64,000 nucleotides of DNA from Verrucomicrobia subdivision 3 bacterium UBA693 (lineage in GTDB: Bacteria; Verrucomicrobiota; Verrucomicrobiia; Limisphaerales; UBA8199), in assembly GCA_002298785.1 (NCBI GenBank), contig DBMR01000008.1, positions 1 through 64,000 on the forward strand. Direction: 5' to 3'. Position 1 is the first letter of the stretch. Every line of letters begins with the position of its first letter. Under the pieces are notes generated by a model, which worked only from the letters and a program-made list of their open reading frames with translations, had not been told where the DNA came from and ran no database searches. This document shows positions 43,803 to 51,611 of this stretch, piece by piece. The position numbers and the translations under genes are program-made.

Positions 43803-45219
43803 GTTCGGGTTTGCGTACTTCCATCAGGATATTGACGCCTGATAAATCCCGTTTGAGCACGATGTCATCAGGGTGGGCATGGCTGGGCGCCAGGCGTCGC
43901 ATTCCAGCCGTATCGCGATAAAGCAGGTTCCACTCCAGAAAGCACTCCATTTGCGCGCGGCTGGCGTGGTGGTCCACGTTCGTCAGGATCAACAAGCCGC
44001 CGGGCGCAAGCATCTCCCAAAAATATTCGGCCAGATGTTTGCAGGCGTTGTCGGATAAATAGTCGAACAGCCCGGCGCAATAGATCAGATCATAGCTCCC
44101 GGCATTGCCGCTGGCGCGCGCCCGCGCCCCTTCTTTGAGAATTTGCTGGACGGACTTTTGCAGGAATTCCACTCCGGCGCGACGGCTATGCAAGCTCAGC
44201 AGTTCGCAGAGTTGAACGCGGGCGTGTTCGAGGGTTTCCTGGTTAAAATCGACCAATAGGAAATCCGCGTCATTGGCCGCCGGTGACCGGGCGATGAACG
44301 ACTGGATTTCCCGGGCCGGGCCACAGCCAAGATTGTAAATCCGGGCGCGGCGCTTGAGGCGCATGACGCGCAGGGTTTCCTGCTCGATTTGAGTGGTGAG
44401 ATAATCGATGCGGTTGCGATGCGCGAGGATCGGGGGGAGGGTCAGCGAATAGCAGTTGAGGATGCGCGCGAACAAGGATGGTCCGACGCATGGGTCATCG
44501 AACATCATCGCCACCATCAGGTAATCGCCGGCGTAGCCGAGCGGCTTGCGAAAGGTGCGAAAAACGAAGGGAGCGTCGAGTAACAGGCCGCGGACCTGTC
44601 GTTGGGCGTAGGCGAAATAAGCGGGTTGCAGTTCGGGGGGGACTCTTTGCGCCACTTCCTCGTAGCGGTCAAACAGCTCTTGGATGGTGCGAATGATGGG
44701 TTCCCTGATGCTCCAGGCGGTATCACGCTCGAGGTGTGAGCGCGTGGAACCGGTCGCGGAGCCCAGCCCGAGGGCTACCTGCTCGAGCCACATCCGGACA
44801 TCGGTCAGGTAATTGCGCAGCCCGGCGACGGCGGCGGTGAATTCGGGACTGATGATGTGGAACCGGGTGTGATGGCGGAAAAACTCGTTATAGCGTTCCA
44901 GGAGACTGGCGGACCGGGCACCGAGCATGGCATCCACGTTGAGCCAGCCTTCGTCCAGTTGTGCTTCGCACCACACGGTCGGGCCGTTATTGACCAGGTT
45001 GCGCACCACGGCCCGGCCGGAATAAACCATCGTGCCGCCGAAAAGAATTCGCAGGTTGGGCAGTACTTCCGAAGTCCGCAGCAGCGAATCCAGCGCGTAG
45101 TGTTCGAACACCACGTCGTGCAGGCTAAGCCGTTGCAGGACGGCGTTTTTCTCCCCCTGCTGCGAGTTGCCAAACGCGACCCAGCGCTCAAGTATTAGGT
45201 CTGTTGACGGTTCGACCAT
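43792..45219 (-). CDS. PhcB-like SAM-dependent methyltransferase (3-hydroxy fatty acid methyl ester synthase family)
   Basis: 475 aa. The C-terminal half (about 175-475) resembles the PhcB-type methyltransferases that make 3-hydroxypalmitic acid methyl ester, the quorum signal of Ralstonia. Family blocks are FRTFRKPLGYAGDYLMV (220-236), SLFARILN..., PPILAHRNRIDYL (262-274), the SAM site RARIYNLGCGPAREI (291-305), the acidic VDFNQ, and a late YCAGLFDYLSDN. The first 110 residues are a separate beta-rich domain that could be PilZ-like (GTMVYSGRAVVRNLVNNG, then WCEAQLDEGWL), but I am not sure. It heads a three-gene operon with the PhcS-like and PhcR-like genes. A 13-bp palindrome (45237-45249) lies in its leader. 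Confidence 0.85.
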   Translation of the reverse strand: MVEPSTDLILERWVAFGNSQQGEKNAVLQRLSLHDVVFEHYALDSLLRTSEVLPNLRILFGGTMVYSGRAVVRNLVNNGPTVWCEAQLDEGWLNVDAMLGARSASLLERYNEFFRHHTRFHIISPEFTAAVAGLRNYLTDVRMWLEQVALGLGSATGSTRSHLERDTAWSIREPIIRTIQELFDRYEEVAQRVPPELQPAYFAYAQRQVRGLLLDAPFVFRTFRKPLGYAGDYLMVAMMFDDPCVGPSLFARILNCYSLTLPPILAHRNRIDYLTTQIEQETLRVMRLKRRARIYNLGCGPAREIQSFIARSPAANDADFLLVDFNQETLEHARVQLCELLSLHSRRAGVEFLQKSVQQILKEGARARASGNAGSYDLIYCAGLFDYLSDNACKHLAEYFWEMLAPGGLLILTNVDHHASRAQMECFLEWNLLYRDTAGMRRLAPSHAHPDDIVLKRDLSGVNILMEVRKPEHGH

Positions 45220-45236
45220 ATGATAAGGCCGCTGTT

Positions 45237-45249
45237 GGAGCCAGGCTCC
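45237..45249. promoter_or_regulatory. Palindrome in the leader of the PhcB-like gene
   Basis: GGAGCC-A-GGCTCC, a perfect inverted repeat 18-30 bp upstream of the ATG at 45219. It could be an operator or an RNA hairpin. Confidence 0.35.
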
Positions 45250-45270
45250 GCACGGCGGCTCTAGTTTCCG

Positions 45271-45299
45271 GCACTATGAATAGTCGTGTTTCAAGTCAA
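45271..45299 (-). promoter_or_regulatory. Candidate promoter of the phcBSR-like operon
   Basis: On the minus strand TTGACT (45299-45294), 17 bp, then TAGTGC (45276-45271). The -10 is weak, but the element TCATAGTG at the same distance from TTGAC is shared with the promoter of the GntR operon. The leader would be about 40 nt. Confidence 0.35.
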
Positions 45300-45385
45300 C
45301 AGCCAGCGAAATTGGGGCTTTGAGCCGTGGCGGCTACCAGAATTGCGAGCGTTCATAGCGCGGGCTTTCAGTCAAGCACCTATCG

Positions 45386-46789
45386 CTAGAAGCGCAGCGT
45401 CGTCTGGATGATCAGCACGTCCGCGTCGGGAATGGCGGCTGAACCGCCCGGATGAAACACGTGCTGATAGCTGGGCTGAATAGTCCACCAGGCCGCCAGT
45501 TGGAGCTTGTAGCTGACCTCAATCACCGCTTCGTAGTCGGCCAAAGTAAACGAACCCGGAGCGATGAGATTGATGTTCTCCTGTGCGCTGCGAATGTCAT
45601 CGCTCATCTTCAAGTACGATCCTGCCACCGCCAGGGTATCCCAGTCCCGGCCGGGAATCAGTCCGCGGTAAACCAAACCGCCGTCCAGGCCCAATTGTGC
45701 CAGGTTGCGATCCGCTGGTGCGGTGCCGACGCGGAAGAAGCCGATCAGCCCCTGCCAGGCCTGGGCGGCTTTGTCGGATTCGGCAAAGAGCTGCTGCTCG
45801 ACGAGGAGGTAGGTGCCGTAGTTGCCGTTCAGCACTCCGGGAGCCGGGGCATACGGATTTACCGCGCTCATCGCCAGCCAAGTCACGCCCTGGCTCACAT
45901 CAGTAAAATTACCCGTATGATAATAGCCGCCGAGCTTCAGGCTGCCACTCAGGCCGGGTTGGTTGGTGCTTTGGTTCCAGCGGAATCCCGCCTCAAAGAA
46001 GGATAACGCTCCTTCTGTCTCGCTCATGTTGAAATCCGTGCCGGTGTAGGACTGGTCGGGATTTCCGCCATAAACGCTGCCTTGGATGTAGAACCAGGGG
46101 GCCGGATCGTAGCGCAGCACGGCGCCGGGAGCGGCATTGGGAGTGCTCGCCAGCCCATGGTGCTGCGGCGGAAAGTAAGGGATATCAAACAAGTTGAACG
46201 CCATCGTGGGGAACAAGAAAGTCTGGTTCAGCAGCGTTACCGTTCCCAGTGACCCGTAGAGTTCCGGCACGATAAAATCGCGGTCGATGGAGAGTTCGCC
46301 CAGTTTGAACATCAGTTTGCCGTCGAACAGGCGCTGCTGGTAATAGAGCTCCCAGAGTCGGAACGCGTTTTTGAAGTCCAACAGGTTGACTTTGTTCAAG
46401 TCGCCCACGAAACGGTCGGAGAATGGCTTTTCGCCGTGCAGCCAGAGCGAACTGGCGTGGAAGGTGCCGCCTTCATAACCGAGAAGTTTTTTCGAATCCA
46501 GGTCGAGCAGCATCATGAGCGCCCCCTGGTACACGGCGCCGGGTTCGATGCCGCCATGCAAGTTGTTAGGCACGGATCCGGCGTAGAAGAACTCGAAGTT
46601 GATGCCTTTGTTGGCCAGGTCGGTGCGCAGACCGCCCCAATCTCCGAAGAGATAGTCCCGCTCCATGAATCGCCGGAAAGCGGAGGAGTCGGCGGTGGGT
46701 TCAGTGGCGGTGGCGGTGGCGAGTGCCAGGCCGCCGATCATGAGGCCGTACCAACATTTCCAGGAGGTATTTCGCAGTTCTTTACACAT
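45386..46789 (-). CDS. OprB family carbohydrate-selective porin
   Basis: 467 aa from ATG 46789 (a TTG two codons earlier is less likely). A signal peptide spans about residues 1-28, then YLFGDWGGLRTDLANKGINFEFFYAG, the defining opening of OprB. The rest is alternating amphipathic beta strands, ending in TTLRF with the C-terminal Phe recognised by the BAM complex. OprB-type porins let sugars diffuse through the outer membrane. It lies between the hydrolase-DUF2156 gene (9 bp upstream, same strand) and the PhcB-like operon (divided from it by 166 bp). Confidence 0.92.
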   Translation of the reverse strand: MCKELRNTSWKCWYGLMIGGLALATATATEPTADSSAFRRFMERDYLFGDWGGLRTDLANKGINFEFFYAGSVPNNLHGGIEPGAVYQGALMMLLDLDSKKLLGYEGGTFHASSLWLHGEKPFSDRFVGDLNKVNLLDFKNAFRLWELYYQQRLFDGKLMFKLGELSIDRDFIVPELYGSLGTVTLLNQTFLFPTMAFNLFDIPYFPPQHHGLASTPNAAPGAVLRYDPAPWFYIQGSVYGGNPDQSYTGTDFNMSETEGALSFFEAGFRWNQSTNQPGLSGSLKLGGYYHTGNFTDVSQGVTWLAMSAVNPYAPAPGVLNGNYGTYLLVEQQLFAESDKAAQAWQGLIGFFRVGTAPADRNLAQLGLDGGLVYRGLIPGRDWDTLAVAGSYLKMSDDIRSAQENINLIAPGSFTLADYEAVIEVSYKLQLAAWWTIQPSYQHVFHPGGSAAIPDADVLIIQTTLRF

Positions 46790-46798
46790 AGTCAATAT

Positions 46799-48823
46799 TT
46801 ATGTTCCTTTTGAGTTTCGCAGGGGATTCCACGCTTTGCACATGCCGAGCAAGAGCTGGCCCACGGTGGTGAAGTAGCCGCGGGCGATATCCGCCGAGAC
46901 GAAAGCCAGGTAAATGTCGTTGCTCGCCATGAGCCGGTTCGAGGCGTAGTAAATGAACCGCTCCCGGGCCCGGTATTTGGATTTGTGGAAGGTCAGGCCC
47001 TGAAAATTGTAGATCTCGTTGCCGTACTTGGCGCTGAGCTGGAAGAACACCTTGGCCCCGAAATCATCGTTGTATTTGCCCTGCTCCAGCTTGCCAAACG
47101 GCGCCAGCAACAGATTCAGGATTTCCTTGCCCTCGGCTTTGAAGACCTCAGCCGCTTCCATGTGAATGGCGGTCGCGAGTCGTCCGAAGCGCTTTTCGTC
47201 GCAGCGCACGATATTGGCGGAGTATCCGTAAACCGAACCGGCGCGATACATCGGATCATAGAACGCGAAACCCGCGACTTTACCCTCGGCATCGTAGGCG
47301 ACGAATTTGCGCATGTCCGGCTCGGGCCCAAAAATCGGGCGGCGGGCATAGAGCCAAATCTCGCGATCATTTATGCGTTTGCTTTCAATCCATTTGCGGG
47401 AGAGTTCCGTGAGTTGCTCCTTGTTAAGTTGAGCGCCTTGTTCCTCGCGAATGACCAGACCTTCACGCCGGGCTTCGTTGCGGGCGCGTTTGATCATGTC
47501 CAATTCCTTCCAATTGCCCTTCGTGTTGTATTCGGGCAAGTAGATCTCCGGCTCGTAGCCCACGCAGTTGGCCTTGAAACCAAGGGTGCGGGCGATGGAG
47601 GCGCAGTTCTCGGAGATTTGGCCCAGGGCTACGCCCGGGTTAACCTCGAGGAATCGAGCGAGCAGGCGGCGCAGGTTTTCCGGCGCGCAAACCGGCTCGG
47701 ACAGGGTGATTTTTCTCGGTTTCCGGGCAAACACCGGGTGCTGCACCGTGGTGTAGGCGATGTAACCGAGGTCATCGATGAAATACTCCATGCCCTGCTG
47801 CAGCGTAGCGTAAGCGAGCGGTTCTCGCCCATGCTCAGTCAGCCAGGGAGCAAGCAACTCCCACTTGCGCTCCATGCTGAGTTGGCGGGCGTCCTCCCCT
47901 TCGATGATCAGCGGTTTGCGTTTGGGGGAAACCGTGACGACGCTCGGGGCCGGCGCGGTGGCGGCGCGGAAATGCTCCAGCGCCCAGTCCGCAGTCAGCG
48001 CGAAGACCCGTTCACGATGGCGATCCATGTGGCCGACGTGCCCATTGCCGGGGATAACTTCCAGGCGTTTGCGACAGGTCAGCGCGTCATGGAGCAAGCG
48101 TCCGGTCTGCACCGGGTCCATCTTGTCGTCTTCTCCCCAAATGACGAGGGTGGGCTTTTCGATTTCCGGCGCCCGTTTGATCGTGTCGATGAAGAAGGCT
48201 TCCTCCGCTCCGGGCAGAGGGAACTTTAAGAAAGCCTCCAGGGCTCGCGGATTGCTTAGGATCGCGCGGTTGATTTCGGGATCGGACGCGATCTTCGGTC
48301 CGACCGAGAGCTTCGCCAACGGCACACGCAGGGGTTGTCCGGTGATAGACTTTTTGACTTTCCCGAGCCTGAGCAGAAATCCAATCAAGGCAAGCATCCC
48401 GAGCGGCAAGGAACGGCGCACCGTTGCATCCAATACAATGAGCGCGTCGAATCGATCATCTACTAGAGCGGCTTCGAGCACTGCCGTGCCCCCCGAAGAG
48501 AGGCCGAATAGACCCAGTCGTCCGACTTCACCGCGACTTTTCAGGAAATCCGCGGCCGCCCGCAGATCCGCCACCCATTCCGTCATCCGAACATGGAACC
48601 GGGCCCCGCCGCTCTCTCCATGTCCATGCATATCAATAAGCAACGTGCCGATTCCTCTACCAGCAAGGTAGCCGGCAAGTTCGAGGTAGTTATCTCTAAA
48701 CTCCCCCGCGCCATGCGCGACGATAATCGTCGGAACTGCCGTGGCACCAGCAGGCAACGTAAGCGTGCCCACGATCTTCTCCTCGAGGGATCTGAACTGA
48801 ACCGATTCTCGCGTGAAGTTCAT
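46799..48823 (-). CDS. Alpha/beta hydrolase fused to a DUF2156 (LPG synthase C-terminal-like) domain
   Basis: 674 aa from the ATG at 48823. An upstream ATG at 48955 would add 44 residues without hydrolase character and would place a palindrome inside the gene. Residues 1 to about 290 are an alpha/beta hydrolase: HGAGEFRDN (oxyanion region), GLSSG (nucleophile S109), GEDDKMDP (Asp) and GNGHVGH (His). From about 325 to 655 the sequence matches DUF2156, the GNAT-like acyltransferase domain known from lysylphosphatidylglycerol synthases (APENLRRLLARFLEVNPG, KFVAYDAEGKVAGFAFYDP, YGYSANIVR, LLLAPFGKLE). Both active parts look complete. A two-step acyl or lipid-modifying enzyme is likely, substrate unknown. 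The porin follows 9 bp downstream. Confidence 0.83.
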   Translation of the reverse strand: MNFTRESVQFRSLEEKIVGTLTLPAGATAVPTIIVAHGAGEFRDNYLELAGYLAGRGIGTLLIDMHGHGESGGARFHVRMTEWVADLRAAADFLKSRGEVGRLGLFGLSSGGTAVLEAALVDDRFDALIVLDATVRRSLPLGMLALIGFLLRLGKVKKSITGQPLRVPLAKLSVGPKIASDPEINRAILSNPRALEAFLKFPLPGAEEAFFIDTIKRAPEIEKPTLVIWGEDDKMDPVQTGRLLHDALTCRKRLEVIPGNGHVGHMDRHRERVFALTADWALEHFRAATAPAPSVVTVSPKRKPLIIEGEDARQLSMERKWELLAPWLTEHGREPLAYATLQQGMEYFIDDLGYIAYTTVQHPVFARKPRKITLSEPVCAPENLRRLLARFLEVNPGVALGQISENCASIARTLGFKANCVGYEPEIYLPEYNTKGNWKELDMIKRARNEARREGLVIREEQGAQLNKEQLTELSRKWIESKRINDREIWLYARRPIFGPEPDMRKFVAYDAEGKVAGFAFYDPMYRAGSVYGYSANIVRCDEKRFGRLATAIHMEAAEVFKAEGKEILNLLLAPFGKLEQGKYNDDFGAKVFFQLSAKYGNEIYNFQGLTFHKSKYRARERFIYYASNRLMASNDIYLAFVSADIARGYFTTVGQLLLGMCKAWNPLRNSKGT

Positions 48824-49519
48824 CAGCGGGCACAGGTTAGGAGGCTCACCCGTGCAAATCACGCGCGAAATGTCCGTACTTGAACGGACACGGTCCTCTT
48901 CCATTCCCCCGGTTGAGGGCAAAGTCACCCGTGCAGGTTGTGATGAAGTAGGCATTAAACTCAGGGATACATAGCTGATTTAATGCCAATTCCATGAGAA
49001 TCCCGATGAAACGATGAAAATTCTAGGGCCCACGCCGACTGGACCCATTGGATCCAACCATCAGTCGCAAACAGAAACGCATCGCTAGTGGTTTATGCGT
49101 TGTTCTGTAATTACTTACGAGTTGTTACCATTTCCCTGCCAGACCGGGTGACTTTTGGACTGGAAGTGAGCAATCCTCCTTTCAGGCTGTCCCGCCGTGG
49201 TGCAGGAGAAGGCTTTGAGGATGGTTTAAGCACCGTTTTCTGCCCGGTTCAATGAATATGGCGGCAAAAATGTGGCTACTAACCTTGGCGCTATTTGGAG
49301 TTTGTTTGTGAATTCCAGCGGCCCGCGTCGGTGAGGCATCGCAGCATTTTCGGCGATGATTGGTCGTCGGCGGGAAGTCAGGTCCAATTGGTGCGTCCTT
49401 CCCGTATATGCGGCTGAAGCGAGGATGCGCTTTGATCAAAAACAGGTCACGTCTTGCTAATCACTTCGCAGTGGCTTACTACTCTACAGTCTGGATGATA
49501 AGGACCTCTTTAACTCATT
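48824..49519. other. Intergenic region between the hydrolase fusion and the kinase gene
   Basis: About 700 bp, noticeably more AT-rich than its surroundings, between divergent genes. It contains the 20-bp dyad at 48871-48890 and a TTGGATCCAA palindrome (near 49050). Frames of up to 85 codons (for example 49182-49439, minus strand) show no recognisable protein. It probably holds the two divergent promoters. Confidence 0.5.
48871..48890. promoter_or_regulatory. 20-bp dyad upstream of the hydrolase-DUF2156 gene
   Basis: TGTCCGT-ACTTGA-ACGGACA: perfect 7-bp arms around 6 bp, 48 bp upstream of the preferred ATG (48823). It has the size of a dimeric regulator site, such as a LuxR-type or LexA-like operator, but does not match a consensus I know. 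Confidence 0.4.
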
Positions 49520-50584
49520 ATGGCTGAATCCACCGGGGGAGGCGTGGTGTGGGGGCCGGTTTTGCGCGACGGGCAGTTGGCCTGCGGCATCGTTGTTTAT
49601 GGTCCCAAGGGAGAGTTTATCGGTCTCGATCCAGGCGCCCGACGCTTGTTGGGTCTGCCTGCGGAGAAGGTCCCACCCTTGGTGATTCAACAGTTGGCCA
49701 GCCAGACCTTGGCGGATGGTGTCGGTGTCGAGAGGCGAGAATTGGCGCTGGGATTGCCCGAAGGGGCGACCCCCAGACTTCGTGCTTCCACTTCATTTTG
49801 CCGGTCGGCTAATGGGAACGAGGCCCTGGTGCTGGTCTTGATCCAGGAGTTGCCGCGCGTCGTGGAGCATGAAGAACAACTTTGGCGACTCGAACGGCTG
49901 GCCGGAGTGGGCACCGTCGCGGCCAGCATGGCTCACGAAATTCGCAACGCTTTGGTCGCCGGCAAGACGTTCCTTGACCTGTTACTGGAGCAGAATCAGA
50001 ATTCAGAAATCTCCAGCATTGTTCGCCGGGAATTGGAACGAATTGATTCCATTTCCACCCGGATGCTGAAGTTCGCCTCGCCGCCGGCGCCGGTGCGAAA
50101 GCCGGTGCGCCTGGCGGAAGTGCTGCAGCATACCTTGCGATTGGTCAAAGCGCAGGCGCAGGGAAAGCAAATCGTCATTGCCGAGGAGTTTGGCGCGGAT
50201 CCGGATATGGTGGCCGGGGATGCATCGGAACTCGAACAGGCCTTTTTTAACTTACTGCTCAACGGAGTGGAGGCCACCCCTGGCGGCGGCACGATCCGGG
50301 TGAGCACCCGGCGGCTGGGCGCGGCGGTTGAACCCGGAATGCTGCACGATGCGCCGAGCGAATCCAAATTGCTCATTGCCATCGAAGACTCGGGGGCGGG
50401 CATCGCGGCCGAGAACCTTCCGCGCCTGTTTGAGCCGTTCTTTACCACCAAGTCGAACGGGACCGGGCTCGGCCTGGCGATCACCAAACGCATTATCGAG
50501 CAGCACTCGGGTCAACTCGAAGTTCAGAGCGCCGTGGGCCGGGGTACTTGCTTTAAGATTTCCCTGCCGGCGCTGCCGGGTTGA
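49520..50584 (+). CDS. Soluble NtrB-like sensor histidine kinase
   Basis: 354 aa. An N-terminal PAS-like domain (about 8-115, GPVLRDGQLACGIVVYGPKGEFIGLDPGARRLLG) is followed by the kinase: H139 (SMAHEIRNALVAGKTF), N-box (QAFFNLLLNGVEATP), G1 (EDSGAGI), F (LFEPFFTTK) and G2 (GTGLGLAI). No membrane segment and no receiver. NtrB/AtoS-type kinases of this form usually act on sigma-54 activators; no such regulator is encoded in the window. It is oriented away from the rest of the signalling island and followed 43 bp later by a phosphoesterase gene on the same strand. Confidence 0.93.
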   Translation: MAESTGGGVVWGPVLRDGQLACGIVVYGPKGEFIGLDPGARRLLGLPAEKVPPLVIQQLASQTLADGVGVERRELALGLPEGATPRLRASTSFCRSANGNEALVLVLIQELPRVVEHEEQLWRLERLAGVGTVAASMAHEIRNALVAGKTFLDLLLEQNQNSEISSIVRRELERIDSISTRMLKFASPPAPVRKPVRLAEVLQHTLRLVKAQAQGKQIVIAEEFGADPDMVAGDASELEQAFFNLLLNGVEATPGGGTIRVSTRRLGAAVEPGMLHDAPSESKLLIAIEDSGAGIAAENLPRLFEPFFTTKSNGTGLGLAITKRIIEQHSGQLEVQSAVGRGTCFKISLPALPG

Positions 50585-50627
50585 CTCCGGGCAGAGTCAT
50601 GAGGCTTCATTTTGTGGTGAGCTTCGC

Positions 50628-51605
50628 ATGAGTGCCTTGCGCCAGGTCGCCATCGTCAGCGATATCCATTACGCCGGCCCGCAGGAACGCGCTCGCGGCA
50701 ACGATTACGAATACCGCGGCATCGCCAACCCAGTGGTCAGAATGCTGCTGCGTTACTACCGCCGCTTTATTTGGCTGCATCACCCCCTCGAGCAATGGCC
50801 GCTGCTCGAGCGATTTCTGCAAGCGGCCAAAGGGGCGGATTTCCTGGTTGCCAACGGTGATTATTCGTGCGATTCCGGATTTGTCGGAGTGAGCGATCCA
50901 GCAGTCTGTGAGAGTGTCCGAACCTGCCTTGGGAAATTACGCGATGCCTTTCCTGGTCAGTGCGCGTTCAATTTCGGGGATCACGAGCTGGGGAAGCTCA
51001 GCTTGATGGGGGCCCAAGGGGGGATGCGGGTGGCTAGTTTTCACCGCGCCTGCACCGAACTCCAACTCCAGCCGTTTTGGCAAAGGCAAATTGGCTGTTA
51101 TCGGCTATTCGGAGTGACCTCTTCGCTGCTCGCTCTGTCGGTGTTTCAGAAGGATATTCTCCCGGTCGAAAAATCGGAATGGGAGCGGATTCGCGCGGAG
51201 CACCTCGCCGCGCTTCGCGGGGCTTTTGCGTCGTTACGGTCGGAGGAACGGGTGTTGTTATTCTGCCATGACCCGACGGCGCTGCCCTTCTTGTGGGAGG
51301 AACCGACGGTGCGTCAGCACCTCGCGCAGGTGGAGCAGACGATCATCGGGCACCTGCATACCGGGCTGGTGTTTTGGAAAAGCCGGCTCCTGGCCGGGAT
51401 GCCGGTGCTTCGCCGGCTCGGTCCAAGTGTTTTGCGCATGACCACCGCGTTGCACGAGGCGAAAAAGTGGCGGCTTTTCCGGGTGCGGCTCTGCCCGGCG
51501 TTGGCCGGTATCGAACTCTTGAAGGACGGGGGTTATTTAACGGTGCGATTGGATGAGACCGGTGCCGTGCCGGCACAGTTCGCGTTTCACGCCATTCGTC
51601 GATAG
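50628..51605 (+). CDS. Calcineurin-like metallophosphoesterase
   Basis: 325 aa from ATG 50628; the frame is open further upstream inside the kinase gene but without family character. The metal-binding motifs are SDIH (D12, H14), NGDYS, FGDHE (in place of GNHE), CHDP and GHLHTG. No signal peptide is visible, so a cytosolic enzyme is likely. Its substrate is unknown; nucleotides or lipid-linked phosphates (LpxH-like) are possible given the envelope genes that follow. It is probably co-transcribed with the kinase and converges on lptD with 6 bp between the stops. Confidence 0.87.
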   Translation: MSALRQVAIVSDIHYAGPQERARGNDYEYRGIANPVVRMLLRYYRRFIWLHHPLEQWPLLERFLQAAKGADFLVANGDYSCDSGFVGVSDPAVCESVRTCLGKLRDAFPGQCAFNFGDHELGKLSLMGAQGGMRVASFHRACTELQLQPFWQRQIGCYRLFGVTSSLLALSVFQKDILPVEKSEWERIRAEHLAALRGAFASLRSEERVLLFCHDPTALPFLWEEPTVRQHLAQVEQTIIGHLHTGLVFWKSRLLAGMPVLRRLGPSVLRMTTALHEAKKWRLFRVRLCPALAGIELLKDGGYLTVRLDETGAVPAQFAFHAIRR

Positions 51606-51611
51606 GCCGGA

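Noticed and set aside
49182..49439. 85-codon frame in the intergenic region before the NtrB-like kinase
   Set aside because: No start signal, no family, and Pro/His/Lys composition typical of random frames.
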